The position numbers and the translations under genes were made by a program. Under the pieces are notes generated by a model. That model had not been told where the DNA came from, made no database searches, and saw only the letters and a list, made by a program, of their open reading frames with translations. DNA of 55,368 nt, taken from DASRLE01 sp964558455 (lineage in GTDB: Bacteria; Verrucomicrobiota; Verrucomicrobiia; Limisphaerales; Palsa-1400). Where the stretch lies: assembly GCA_964558455.1 (NCBI GenBank), contig CAZLEE010000003.1, positions 1 through 55,368 on the forward strand. Direction: 5' to 3'. Positions 18,401-26,610 of the stretch are shown piece by piece. Position 1 is the first letter of the stretch, and each line of letters opens with the position of its first letter.

Positions 18401-19930
18401 ATTCTGGCTGATGGCTTGCATGAGAACAGAGCCGCCGCCGCTGGACTGGATGACACCCGTCCCTGTTTGGATGCTCTTGCCGGCGGTCAGGTTGATATTC
18501 CCATCGACGGATTGCACCCCGGCGGTGCCGTTCAGGGCTATGGTGCCTGTGCCGGGAGTGACGCCAATGGGCGAGGCGAAATTCGCCCCCGCAACCAGAT
18601 TGACCGTCCAATTTTTTCCGACGCTCAAGCTATCGCCAGTGTCAAAGATGATATTGGCCCCCGCCTGCAAGGTCAGGGTGGTGGCGCTGGCGCTGTCCGG
18701 CACAGTCCAAGGCGAAGCCAGGGTTATGTTTCCTGAAGATTGCAGGAGAATTTGGGAAAATGAACTCAACGAGGCGGGGTCCAGAGTCAAAGTCCCGGGT
18801 GTGCTTTCGGCGACAGTGCCCGACCCTGCGGACGAGCCACCGCTCTGGATCGTTATGCTGGACGGGTCTATGGTCAACTTGCCGCCGACCCAGCCCGCGC
18901 AGGCCTGGCCATTGATTAAAGATTGGATGGCGCTCATTTGCGGCGCGGATATTTCAACCTGCCCTCCCACCCCTCCCTGGACGCCGCCGGAAACATCAAT
19001 GACGGACGTGGCGGAATCGCTGTATGTGTTCCCCGATTTGACCAGCACCTGGCCGCCGGAACTGACGCCCTGAGTGTCGCCTTTGGCGGAAATGGTGGAG
19101 TTGGGACCAAGTGTAACGGCGTCGCTGGCGACAATTTCGATGACCCCGTCTTGATTCTGAACCGTGTTGGCCTGAATCAAGCCGCCTTGATTGACCACTT
19201 GCGCGTTCAGTTCAATGGTGCCGGCGTCGGCGATCAGCTTGCCGGAGTTATCGACCGAGCCTTGCGGCAGGGTGACGGTGGCGCTCAAGCCGCGTCCGTC
19301 CGCACGGGTTGAAATAAGCACTTGCTGGCCGGCGCAAAGCCCGATGTTGCCTCCCGGCGCCGTTATGCTGCCGTTGTTTTCAATGTCCGCGCTGATGAGA
19401 AAAACCGAACCGGCCGACCCCGCATTGATCTCACCATAATTGATGATCTTGGCGGCGGGAGGGGGCGCGCTAAAATCCCAGGACCCGCCGCCAAAGACAT
19501 TCAACGGAACGGCCGGCGTGGTGGTCATAACCAGGCCCGCCGCGTTGATGACGGCATTGCCGCCAATGTAAAAGCCGGATTGATTTTGCAAGACCACATA
19601 ACCATTGGCGTCGAGATGGCCAAGTATCTGGGTGGGATTGGGATCGCTGATATGGTTCCAGACCACCGAACTGGCGGAAGGCTCGATAAACGTGGTCGTC
19701 TGGCCCGCGCCGATGTTGAAACTCGACCAGTTTATGACCGTATTGCCTGTCGTGGTAACGGTCAACTGGGAGCCTTGGGTGGCAATGCTGGCCGCGCCCT
19801 GCGTGACCACCGGGTGGGAAGGGTTGGCGGACAACGGCCATGGCGATGAAATTCCGGACAGACCCAGCGCCAAAGCCGCGTGCAACCGCAGACGGGCGCC
19901 AGTATTCGTCAAATAGAATAATCGTTTCAT
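15449..19930 (-). CDS. Two-partner secretion exoprotein (TpsA, filamentous hemagglutinin-like)
   Basis: 1493 residues from the ATG at 19930 (MKRLFYLTNTGARLRLHAA). The export region is followed by the TPS domain: PVVTQGAASIATQGSQLTVT, INWSSFNIGAGQTTTFIEPS, then SVVWNHISDPNPTQILGHL and GYVVLQNQSGFYIGGNA. These match the haemagglutination-activity domain read by TpsB partners. The rest is a Gly/Thr/Ser/Asn-rich beta-helix. Two long homologous units of about 95 residues (DSASATTLTLQAGANI.. and DSATPTSLTMQAGGNI..) lie near 18080-18760. The C-terminus is Ala/Ser-rich, then charged, and ends RVTVLLPSKP. It is probably released or held at the surface. The tpsB gene lies 98 bases upstream on the same strand. 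Confidence 0.85.
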   Translation of the reverse strand: MKRLFYLTNTGARLRLHAALALGLSGISSPWPLSANPSHPVVTQGAASIATQGSQLTVTTTGNTVINWSSFNIGAGQTTTFIEPSASSVVWNHISDPNPTQILGHLDANGYVVLQNQSGFYIGGNAVINAAGLVMTTTPAVPLNVFGGGSWDFSAPPPAAKIINYGEINAGSAGSVFLISADIENNGSITAPGGNIGLCAGQQVLISTRADGRGLSATVTLPQGSVDNSGKLIADAGTIELNAQVVNQGGLIQANTVQNQDGVIEIVASDAVTLGPNSTISAKGDTQGVSSGGQVLVKSGNTYSDSATSVIDVSGGVQGGVGGQVEISAPQMSAIQSLINGQACAGWVGGKLTIDPSSITIQSGGSSAGSGTVAESTPGTLTLDPASLSSFSQILLQSSGNITLASPWTVPDSASATTLTLQAGANIIFDTGDSLSVGKNWTVNLVAGANFASPIGVTPGTGTIALNGTAGVQSVDGNINLTAGKSIQTGTGVIQSSGGGSVLMQAISQNISVGSLNLADSATPTSLTMQAGGNITSGTGITAGQDWTLDLVAGATFATPTSVNTTGTGSVTLSGGGVLQTMNGDIDVTAAGSVTVGTGAIRTMGGGNIDVNAVQGNVNAGQNANGYNFNLGGVSALLGGISTGAGGNVTITAGGNVTSFVPSTTGSSDAGSGAFGPEPGVVTVTAGGSVYGHYVAADSVVNGVIAPSTITAQTGNAGSAAAVNDYLALSLVTGSWVVNAPDGNICLQEVRNPNGTLNGQGTLISAGVRTPPNVFNYDPDDTVTLNAGDGVDLLGENLPRYSGQSTLPSIYPPTLTINAGPGGVTLNANVILFPSAEGELTINTTVPAGTPANPFGTPPPGSFNGNGFTLAMSDSGFTQWIGSGAGTATDFINEHAPVPVQLNNTQPVVLNIAGDFDNTTLVTPKETEVTVGGNMNDVSFTGQNLQKGNTSFFHVAGSITEPNTYSFVTLSAPLTLPPALYPGATDDYLELLENAVVPGSGPNSSAAGALFPSLDFFYIPSTHQLGYYGTMDAGTEALLLGTLQEKTYTAGGQVILDSHGNYVTVPVTFAAATGSTEPLYQAVEALYTASQNSVNPSGAPQGLVIGGPGALNITAQSINLGAAAQGISSVGPQNNPALAKIAAPGATINIDLTGDLDMFASQISSLFGGNINIYAGGEVNAGLAGLPFQAPDAANGIWTSAKSDISVIAAGDVNVDGSRIAAFDGGNIFVESLNGDVNAGTGNLTEVLVNEVIVNPVTGAVTTPQQPIAGSGILATTLPDASHNLQVGNITVDAPQGNILAGLGGITQEPENGNTSLQPAVNLTAGTVNPQTGAVVYTGNIDAGDTGIIAINVNAQASGKINGLFISSGNSTIHGDTIDVTALAGGTANLSANGTISGIAIAGGGINIGGGKFDGVALSQNVSGGGATSALASSASAEAGSQTSAAAEASSQKTETSDQPTATADEEDLKHARARPLLAKYTGRVTVLLPSKP

Positions 19931-20027
19931 GTCCATCTCACTTCCAATAGGCACAATAGGTTCGCCTGCAATCAAAGGGAAGCGGGCGAATGTTAATTTC
20001 AGGTGACAAAGGCATCGGCGGCTCCGC

Positions 20028-21917
20028 TTAGAATTGGGCGCTCAAGGAAAACGCTATCCGCAGATGATAGGCTTCGGTGGTGGGGGTGTTCTGTAACGGC
20101 AAGCCGAAGGAAAGCATCCCGTTGAAATGGGAACCCAGCGAGGCCGCGCCGGCAATGCCCGTCCCCCACAATGGAGTCTCACCCTTGCGCCCGCCCGGAT
20201 CCGAAAGATATGTGTCGGCGTAATCCATGAAGAATGAGGCCCGCACTATCAGCGGACGTCCGGTCCCCTGCCCCGCATAGCCGACCCGATAGGGCGGCAA
20301 TTTTAATTCGGATGTCACCCGCCACCCCGAATCTCCGAACACCTCGCCCTCATGATAACCCCTGACGCCATTGATGCCGCCCGCGCCAAACTGCTCGTTG
20401 CTGATCAAAGGTTCGCTGGACCATTGGCCATCCCCCCGCAATGCCAGCTTCCAATCGTGCGGCAGATTCTGATCGCGGTTCACATAACCCGTGACCACAT
20501 GCCAGAATCCGCTGGCCTCGGTGGAGCCGGCGACATTCTCCAAGTTTGAGCGCGAGCCGGAATACCAGATGTTGGGGCTGTAATTGGCCCCCAACCCGGA
20601 ACTTCCGTAAGGGTCAGGCCGGTCAACATCGTAGTGCAAAGTGAGCGGAAAATAATCAACGGCCTGCATGGCGGTCGGGACCGGAGAAGGCGTGGTGGTC
20701 ACACGGGTGAATGGCTGGCCGGAGGCGGTGGTCAAAAATTGGGTGAAGATGAAATCATTGGTTTCAAAGTTCTCCTGTTTGTATTGCTTGTAATCCCCCC
20801 CGAATTGCACATGGGAACGAAAACCGTAAAACTCCGGCAGTGGCGAGGTAACCCGAAATCCCAAGGCATCGTTGTAGGTCAAGTCCTGGTGTAATGTCTG
20901 CTGCTGAATAATCCCGGTGTTTGTGCTGAAAAGTGTCTTTTGCGCCCCCTGCACCACGCCGGTATCGATGGTTGACCCGCTGCCATAAATGTTCAATTCC
21001 GGCGCCCCGATGGACGGAGGCAGCACAAATTTGCGCGTCGCCTCATTGTAACCAAATTTGCCCGGATTGTTCGCCGCCTCATCCGCCGGCGATTGCGGCG
21101 CGGCCAGCGGCATGCGATAAAATCCGCTATAGTTGGCCACCAACGGCTTGTCATACATATTCCAATTGCCGCCCTGTTTGTATTGTTCCTCGGAAAACGT
21201 GTACTGCATTCCCATGGAATGTTCCAATTGCCACAGATTGTCGTATTCGGCCGAAGTGGCCAGCCGCATATCGGGTGTGCCAGGCGTGCTTTGGTTGTTC
21301 GCCTCCACTTTGGCGTGCAGCGGCAGTTGATCTTTGATCCGGAGTATCAGCGTGGTCGTATTGGTCGTCGGTCCCGGATGGATTTCCGGATAAATCTGGC
21401 GGTCCCGGTTGCCGTTGGCCAGGTCCAACTGCGGTTGCAGCAGTTTGCTGTTGAGAAAAACATTCGTCTTTAAACCCGACAAGGCCCGCATCACGTCATT
21501 GGAACTGAAAAAACGGTTGCCCATCACGACGATTTCAGCCAAACGCCCCTCAAACACCCTCACCCTAAAAACGCCGTTGGTCAGTCGCTGTTGCGGTATG
21601 GTGACGCTAACGGTGTCGTAACCCCGATTGTGATATTGCAATTGCAATTCTTTCTCAGCCCGGGCGACGTCGTCAAATGTGACGTTTGTTCCGGTATGCT
21701 GGGAAAAAATATCGTTGATCACCTTTTGCGGCAAAAGCGTGTTGCCCGTCACCTCGTATGATTTGACCTCAAAATGAATGGCCGGATTTGCGGATGGCGC
21801 GGGCGCGCCGGACGCCGCGACTGCCAATCCTATGGCCCACCCGATACGGCAGGCGGCCGGCAGGCCTTTCAACCCGCGCGGTGAAAAAAAATGATGAACG
21901 GTTGCTCGGAAAAACAT
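20028..21917 (-). CDS. TpsB outer-membrane translocator (ShlB/FhaC family)
   Basis: 629 residues. After a signal region, IHFEVKSYEVTGNTLLPQKVINDIF begins the first POTRA domain. GYDTVSVTIPQQRLTNGVFRVRVFEGRLAEI is the classic POTRA_2/ShlB signature. A second POTRA and a C-terminal 16-strand barrel follow, with LRGDGQWSSEPLISNEQFGAGGINGVRGYHEGE, where VRGY is the conserved L6-loop motif, and a final strand AYHLRIAFSLSAQF ending in Phe. It exports the TpsA encoded just downstream. The gene starts 9 bases after the AraC stop, so regulator, transporter and cargo appear co-transcribed. Confidence 0.9.
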   Translation of the reverse strand: MFFRATVHHFFSPRGLKGLPAACRIGWAIGLAVAASGAPAPSANPAIHFEVKSYEVTGNTLLPQKVINDIFSQHTGTNVTFDDVARAEKELQLQYHNRGYDTVSVTIPQQRLTNGVFRVRVFEGRLAEIVVMGNRFFSSNDVMRALSGLKTNVFLNSKLLQPQLDLANGNRDRQIYPEIHPGPTTNTTTLILRIKDQLPLHAKVEANNQSTPGTPDMRLATSAEYDNLWQLEHSMGMQYTFSEEQYKQGGNWNMYDKPLVANYSGFYRMPLAAPQSPADEAANNPGKFGYNEATRKFVLPPSIGAPELNIYGSGSTIDTGVVQGAQKTLFSTNTGIIQQQTLHQDLTYNDALGFRVTSPLPEFYGFRSHVQFGGDYKQYKQENFETNDFIFTQFLTTASGQPFTRVTTTPSPVPTAMQAVDYFPLTLHYDVDRPDPYGSSGLGANYSPNIWYSGSRSNLENVAGSTEASGFWHVVTGYVNRDQNLPHDWKLALRGDGQWSSEPLISNEQFGAGGINGVRGYHEGEVFGDSGWRVTSELKLPPYRVGYAGQGTGRPLIVRASFFMDYADTYLSDPGGRKGETPLWGTGIAGAASLGSHFNGMLSFGLPLQNTPTTEAYHLRIAFSLSAQF

Positions 21918-21926
21918 GGCTGCCGT

Positions 21927-22775
21927 TCAGTGGCGGACGCGAGATAACGGCGCCGACTTGAATCCGCGCAGCCGCCATTGGCCCGGACTGGTCCCTACAT
22001 GCCTTTTGAATAAATCACTGAATACGCTGCTCGATTGGTAACCGCTCTCCAGCGCCACATCGACTACTTTGGCGTCGGAGGCGGCCAGCAGTTCGCAAGC
22101 CCTGGCCATGCGCAATTCAATCTGCTTCTCCCGAAAGGAAGCGCCCAGTTCTTCACGGAACAACCGGTTGAAATGCCGCGGACTGCAAGGCACCATCGGC
22201 GCCAGGTCGGCAATGGACAGATCAACAAAATCCGTCACCGTCATTTGATTCATAATCTGCCTGAACCGGTTGCGGCCGTTCGTGCAGGGCGCCGTCAAAG
22301 CCGGCTCCCCCATGATTTCGGATTCGAATAGGTTCATGAAAACTTCCAGCAGCCGTAGCCGGGTTGTCGCAGGGCAATCGGAGCCATTGGCCGGGAGCGC
22401 TTTCATAGGCTCCATCGCCGGGCTGGATGGCGGAAACAACCGCGCAACCGGGTTTTTCCGGTGTGCGATCTGCTGGAGCACATGTTGTTCCCGCACCGTC
22501 AGCAGTCCGAGCAGTTTGCCGGGTTCCACGCAAAAATGGCGGATGGCCACATCGTTAAGTTGACTGGCCCGCAGAATGCCCGGCGCCTCGGCGGGAAAAA
22601 TCAGGGCCGACTCCGGCGGAACCTCCCGCATGACGCCTGCTTCCTGCCAATAGCTGGCGCCGCTGCCCGTTTGCAACAGACACCATCCGCGGAATTGGGG
22701 TCTCCATTCCGCCCCTTTTTGCAATCGAACCTCACGGAGAACCAAGTGAGGCTCCGGCAGCGGGTTTTTTCTCAT
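21927..22775 (-). CDS. AraC-family transcriptional regulator, linked to the TPS genes
   Basis: 282 residues. The N-terminal 110 residues resemble a cupin-like ligand domain (HLVLREVRLQKGAEW, then EVPPESALIFPAEAPGIL). The C-terminal 100 residues hold two helix-turn-helix units: LSIADLAPMVPCSPRHFNRLFREELGASFREKQIELRMARACELL, then VVDVALESGYQSSSVFSDLFKRHVGTSPGQWR (AraC signature GF/GYxSxSxFxxxFKRxxGxSPxxxR). It lies 9 bases before tpsB and probably controls the system. A Pho-box-like array lies 30-63 bases upstream of its start. Confidence 0.88.
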   Translation of the reverse strand: MRKNPLPEPHLVLREVRLQKGAEWRPQFRGWCLLQTGSGASYWQEAGVMREVPPESALIFPAEAPGILRASQLNDVAIRHFCVEPGKLLGLLTVREQHVLQQIAHRKNPVARLFPPSSPAMEPMKALPANGSDCPATTRLRLLEVFMNLFESEIMGEPALTAPCTNGRNRFRQIMNQMTVTDFVDLSIADLAPMVPCSPRHFNRLFREELGASFREKQIELRMARACELLAASDAKVVDVALESGYQSSSVFSDLFKRHVGTSPGQWRLRGFKSAPLSRVRH

Positions 22776-22804
22776 ATGCGAAAGAGACTCACAAAACCAA
22801 GTGT

Positions 22805-22838
22805 CAGTCAGATGACGGAAATGTTACGATACTGAAAC
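22805..22838 (-). promoter_or_regulatory. Pho-box-like 11-base repeat array upstream of the AraC/TPS genes
   Basis: Minus-strand half-sites GTTTCAG (from 22838), GTAACAT (from 22827) and GTCATCT (from 22816) are spaced exactly 11 bases apart, with a weaker GACACTT at 22805. The array fills the gap between the exbD2 stop and the AraC start. Confidence 0.45.
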
Positions 22839-22872
22839 AATCCATTTGGCGCCGCCCGGTCGAAAATCAGTT

Positions 22873-23289
22873 TCAGGTTCCCGCCTGCGTGGCCAGTCCG
22901 ATCTTGGTGATTTCCAGTTGCTGGAGCGCGTCCAGCACCTTGATCATGCTCTGGTAATCCACGTCATCCGCCCCCTTGACCACGATCTTCGGGTCCGGAT
23001 CCGCCGCTTTCAGGCCGCGCAATTTTTCCATCAACTGGCTGCCTGGCACAACGGCGTCGTCCAGAAAAACCTGCCCGCTGTTGTCAATCACAATGCGGTG
23101 GATCTTGGGTTTGGGCGCGTTGGGATTGGCCGCGGGCGGTTTGCCCGAGGGCAGCGCCATCTCCAGGCTGTTGATCATCTGCGGCGTCGTGATGATGAAA
23201 ATGACCAGCAGCACAAACACCAAATCCAGCAAGGGTGTGATGTTCAACTCGCTCAACGCGCTGTGACTGCGACGGGAAACTTTTTTCAT
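22873..23289 (-). CDS. exbD: ExbD/TolR biopolymer transport protein (second copy)
   Basis: 138 residues. The N-terminus SELNITPLLDLVFVLLVIFIIT holds the single transmembrane helix with the essential Asp (PLLDLVFVLLVIF). The periplasmic part ends with GADDVDYQSMIKVLDALQQ, the usual ExbD peptidoglycan-side fold. It is the last gene of an exbB-exbD-tonB-exbD operon, starting 3 bases after the tonB stop. With ExbB it forms the proton-driven motor for TonB. Confidence 0.92.
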   Translation of the reverse strand: MKKVSRRSHSALSELNITPLLDLVFVLLVIFIITTPQMINSLEMALPSGKPPAANPNAPKPKIHRIVIDNSGQVFLDDAVVPGSQLMEKLRGLKAADPDPKIVVKGADDVDYQSMIKVLDALQQLEITKIGLATQAGT

Positions 23290-23292
23290 GGC

Positions 23293-23979
23293 TTATGGGG
23301 CAACCGGTTCGGTTTGGACGACATCGAATCGCACGGTGAACCGGGACGGAAAATGTACCGGGGGCGGACGATCCACCCCTTTTGCTTCGACCAGAACCTG
23401 CCGCACCGATTCGTCCCATCGTTTGTTGCCGGAGCCTTTCTTCCAAACGGGATCGCCCACCTGCCCGGTGGGATCAACCGAGACTTCGACTTCCGCCACA
23501 AATTCGTGATCCTCAATATCCGTGGGGCGGTTCCAGCGCGAACGCAACGAGTATTCGATCAGGTTTTTATAGATTTGCACCGGATCGGAAGTCGATTCAA
23601 CCGCCTTGCCGCCCGCAAACTCGAACGACGGCACATCCACTGTCGGCGGCGCGGCAACCGGCGGCGCGGCAACCGCCGCTCCCACTGGTGGCGCAGTTTG
23701 CGCCGCAGTCTTCGGCTCTTCGATTTTTTGAGCTTGAACCAGCTTGGAAATATCCAATTTTGGCGGTTCCACTTTCGGCTTCTCCTGCTCTTTGGGCTTC
23801 TCCGCCGGCTTTTCCTTGACCATCTCGACCGCGATCTTTTTGATCTGCCGGCCAAGCAACCCTTCGCGGGCCGCAAAGTAAACCAGCCCCAGCACGATGA
23901 TGCCGTGAAAGAGCGCGGCAAAAATGAGATTTACCTTCGTCGAATTCCGGGCTTTTCGTTTTTTGGTCTGCGGAAGCAT
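23293..23979 (-). CDS. tonB: TonB-like energy transducer
   Basis: 228 residues. A basic start is followed by one transmembrane segment (VNLIFAALFHGIIVLGLVYFAA), then a Lys/Pro/Glu-rich spacer (KEKPAEKPKEQEKPKVEPPKL) that can cross the periplasm. The C-terminal domain reads IYKNLIEYSLRSRWNRPTDI.. AEVEVSVDPTGQVGDPVWKKGSGNKRWDESV, as in TonB/TolA C-termini (RWxxP, DPxGxV, SGxxxxDxSV). It sits between two exbD genes, which matches a dedicated TonB complex. No TonB-dependent receptor is present in the window. Confidence 0.85.
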   Translation of the reverse strand: MLPQTKKRKARNSTKVNLIFAALFHGIIVLGLVYFAAREGLLGRQIKKIAVEMVKEKPAEKPKEQEKPKVEPPKLDISKLVQAQKIEEPKTAAQTAPPVGAAVAAPPVAAPPTVDVPSFEFAGGKAVESTSDPVQIYKNLIEYSLRSRWNRPTDIEDHEFVAEVEVSVDPTGQVGDPVWKKGSGNKRWDESVRQVLVEAKGVDRPPPVHFPSRFTVRFDVVQTEPVAP

Positions 23980-23994
23980 CGGCTCGTCTCCAAC

Positions 23995-24408
23995 TTATTT
24001 CTTGTCCGCCGCCTCGGTCGCCAAGTCCACTTTCGCCACATTCGCCTGCTGGCACGCGTCCAATACCGCCCGTATCTGGCTGTACTTTGCCTTGCCGTCT
24101 CCGCGCACGATCACACTCAAATCCGGGTCATCCAACCGCAGTTCGACCAGCTTTTCCTGCAATCTGGATATATTGACGGCAGCCTTGTTGATCCACAATT
24201 TCCCGCCGGCCTCAACCGTGATGTAATTCGCCTTGTGCGGCGGGTCTTTCTGATGCCGGGCTGCGGCAGGCAGGTTCAGGTCCAAGTCATTGACAATCGG
24301 GGTGGTCGTGATGATGAAGATGACCAGCAGCACAAACGCAAGGTCGAGCAACGGAGTGATGTTTAACTCTGTCAGCGATTCATGCGATGAGCGCGAGCAT
24401 TTTTTCAT
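23995..24408 (-). CDS. exbD: ExbD/TolR biopolymer transport protein (first copy)
   Basis: 137 residues. SLTELNITPLLDLAFVLLVIFIITTTPI carries the membrane Asp and helix. The periplasmic domain has a conserved VRGDGKAKYSQIRAVLDAC segment. It lies 13 bases after exbB and 15 before tonB. It and the second copy share the same opening (NITPLLDL) but differ in the C-terminal half, so they may form hetero-oligomers as known for some ExbD pairs. Confidence 0.92.
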   Translation of the reverse strand: MKKCSRSSHESLTELNITPLLDLAFVLLVIFIITTTPIVNDLDLNLPAAARHQKDPPHKANYITVEAGGKLWINKAAVNISRLQEKLVELRLDDPDLSVIVRGDGKAKYSQIRAVLDACQQANVAKVDLATEAADKK

Positions 24409-24421
24409 GACCTCGGACGGC

Positions 24422-25300
24422 TTACAGCGCGATGGCTGCGTTCTCCGCCTTCAATGCGTTGACGATGCGTTCGACCAGAATTTCATTGGCCTCCTTGATT
24501 TCTTCGGACAAGGGCCGCTTATCCACGTATCGATGTTCCATTTGGTTGGCCAGCCGGCTGGCAAAACCGTCCAATTCCTGGGTGATGCCGCGGATGGTCG
24601 TCACCATGAAGTTGTAACTGAACATGGCGGGAATCGCCACGAGCAGGCCGATCACCGTGCAAATCAAGGCCCCGGCCACGCCCGGCGCCATCGCCGTAAG
24701 ACTGGCCGACCCGGCGTTTGCGATGCCCGAAAAGGTTTCCATCACACCCCAAACCGTGCCAAGCAATCCAATGAACGGCCCCCCCGCCACCGCCGTGGAC
24801 AACACAATCATGCCCTTCTCCAAAGACATCGCCTCCGCCGCCGCCGCTTCTTCCATCACCACCTTGACCGCCTCGAACGAGGCGGTGCTGACGCGAACCG
24901 TGCCGGACCGGACAAACATTTCGGTGCCGCCGTGGCCCAGGCTGGGATCGGAAGTGACATCGGCACGATGCTTCACCCGCACCGGATAGTTCTTCAAATG
25001 ATACTCCAGCTCATCGGTGCCGCGGACATAAAGCTGGTAGGCGGGAGCCCCATCGAAATTCTCATCCTTGCGCTTGATTTCCAACGGATCGCGCGTGGAC
25101 TCATACGCGGCGAAAAATTGCCTGGCCGTTTTCCGCGCAATGGTCAACTGGCGGGCCTTGGTGATGATGATCGTCCAACTGAAAAGCGATAGCAGCAAAA
25201 GCGCGCTCATCGTCATTTTGCCTTCGGGAGTCGCCTTCCGAATGGCGAACTCCAGTGCGTTGGCGGCTAGAAGCGGAGTGATGTGAAAAAATGGAACCAT
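24422..25300 (-). CDS. exbB: MotA/TolQ/ExbB proton channel protein
   Basis: 292 residues, with N-terminal helix MSALLLLSLFSWTIIITKA and the conserved three-helix core: MIVLSTAVAGGPFIGLLGTVWGVMETF (typical ExbB GLLGTVWGxM) and MAPGVAGALICTVIGLLVAIPAMFSYN (typical APGVAxALxxTxxGLxVAIPA). It pairs with the two ExbD proteins encoded downstream to use proton force. It heads the operon; 331 bases separate it from the divergent trpS. Confidence 0.93.
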   Translation of the reverse strand: MVPFFHITPLLAANALEFAIRKATPEGKMTMSALLLLSLFSWTIIITKARQLTIARKTARQFFAAYESTRDPLEIKRKDENFDGAPAYQLYVRGTDELEYHLKNYPVRVKHRADVTSDPSLGHGGTEMFVRSGTVRVSTASFEAVKVVMEEAAAAEAMSLEKGMIVLSTAVAGGPFIGLLGTVWGVMETFSGIANAGSASLTAMAPGVAGALICTVIGLLVAIPAMFSYNFMVTTIRGITQELDGFASRLANQMEHRYVDKRPLSEEIKEANEILVERIVNALKAENAAIAL

Positions 25301-25631
25301 GGTGCTTGGAATTTTAGGGTGTTCTTATAAATCGGGCGGCTGACCGCCCAGCCTCGCCGGCGCGGAAGAACATCACGCCGAACAAGGGCGCTTTGACCTC
25401 CCGCCAGCCAGTCTGACTGATCGGCGCTGAAAACAATTTAAAAAAAGCGAACCGCATTGCAAGAAGCCTAGCACCGCCAATGTTACAAACAGTTGACGAA
25501 TCTGGAACGATTGCGTGAACACTGCCCGCCGCCAAATTTCTGCTTTTGACCTTCCGTATCTTCTTTCCGCCCCTTCCGTCGTTGCGGGAGCTTAAACTTG
25601 CGTCGGTCGCCGGATTTGATTTACTGGTCTG
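25301..25631. other. Divergent intergenic region between exbB and trpS
   Basis: 331 bases without a gene. It holds a small GGGCGG-CTGA-CCGCCC hairpin at 25334-25349 in the exbB leader and a Pho-box-like array at 25475-25508. I see no convincing trpS promoter. Confidence 0.6.
25475..25508 (-). promoter_or_regulatory. Pho-box-like 11-base repeat array upstream of exbB
   Basis: Minus-strand half-sites GTTCCAG (from 25508), GTCAACT (from 25497) and GTAACAT (from 25486) are spaced exactly 11 bases apart. The array lies about 175 bases before the exbB start, so a long leader would be needed. Confidence 0.4.
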
Positions 25632-26597
25632 ATGCGAATTTTATCGGGCATTCAACCGTCGGGAACGCTTCACCTGGGAAATTACTTCGGCATGATGAAG
25701 CCGTCCGTCGAATTACAGAACCAGGGCGAGGCGCTTTATTTCATCGCCAATTATCATTCGATGACCTCGCTCTTCGACGCCAACCAGCGCCGGAACAATA
25801 CGCGCGAGGTGGCGCTGGATTTTCTGGCCTGCGGGCTGGACCCGAAAAAGGCGCTCCTGTTCCGGCAGTCCGATGTGCCGGAAGTGACGGAGCTGGCCTG
25901 GATTCTGACCACCATCACGCCAATGGGATTGCTGGAGCGCTGCCACAGCTACAAGGACAAACTGGCCCGCGGCATCTCGTTCAACCACGGTTTGCTGGCC
26001 TATCCGGTGCTGATGGCGGCGGATATTTTGATTTACGACTCGAACATCGTGCCGGTGGGACGCGACCAGAAACAACACGTCGAAGTCACCCGCGACATCG
26101 CCATCAAGTTCAACGAAGCCTACGGGGACACCTTCGTAATTCCCGAACCGAAAATCCACGGGGAAGCAGCCGTGGTCCCCGGATTGGACGGGCAGAAGAT
26201 GAGCAAAAGTTACGGGAACGCCATTGAAATATTCTGCGAGGAGAAGGCGTTGCGCAAAAAAATCATGGGCCTGGTGATGGACAGCCGGACGCCGCAGGAA
26301 CCGAAACCGGATGCGGAAAAAAATCTGGCCATCCAGTTGCTCAAGTTGCTGGCCGAGCCGGCCGCGGCCAAAGACTACGAGGACCGCCTGCGCGCCGGCG
26401 GCCTGGGTTACGGTGATTTGAAAAAGGCGCTCTTCCAGACTTGCTGGGATTATTTCGCCCCCGCCCGCGCCCGGCGCGCCGAACTGGTGGCGAACAAGGA
26501 TTACGTTGAACAAATCTTAAAGGAAGGCGCCGCCAAAGCCCGCGCCCTCGCCGACCAAGTCCTGCACCGCGCCCGCCGGGCCTGCGGTTTGGATTGA
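25632..26597 (+). CDS. trpS: Tryptophan-tRNA ligase
   Basis: 321 residues, normal for bacterial TrpRS. It charges tRNA-Trp in the cytoplasm. The class I signature HLGNY (HIGH) is at residues 15-19 after RILSGIQPSGTL, and GQKMSKSYGN is the KMSKS loop. The middle part (DIAIKFNEAYG, PVGRDQKQHVEVTRD) is characteristic of the family. It is transcribed alone and ends before a strong hairpin shared with the convergent apgM. Confidence 0.97.
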   Translation: MRILSGIQPSGTLHLGNYFGMMKPSVELQNQGEALYFIANYHSMTSLFDANQRRNNTREVALDFLACGLDPKKALLFRQSDVPEVTELAWILTTITPMGLLERCHSYKDKLARGISFNHGLLAYPVLMAADILIYDSNIVPVGRDQKQHVEVTRDIAIKFNEAYGDTFVIPEPKIHGEAAVVPGLDGQKMSKSYGNAIEIFCEEKALRKKIMGLVMDSRTPQEPKPDAEKNLAIQLLKLLAEPAAAKDYEDRLRAGGLGYGDLKKALFQTCWDYFAPARARRAELVANKDYVEQILKEGAAKARALADQVLHRARRACGLD

Positions 26598-26610
26598 TTC
26601 GGGTCTGGGT

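Noticed and set aside
22846..24366. 506-codon plus-strand ORF over the exbD-tonB-exbD genes
   Set aside because: It is the antisense of three recognised genes, is rich in Arg/His/Gln, and has no domain pattern; it is a high-GC shadow.
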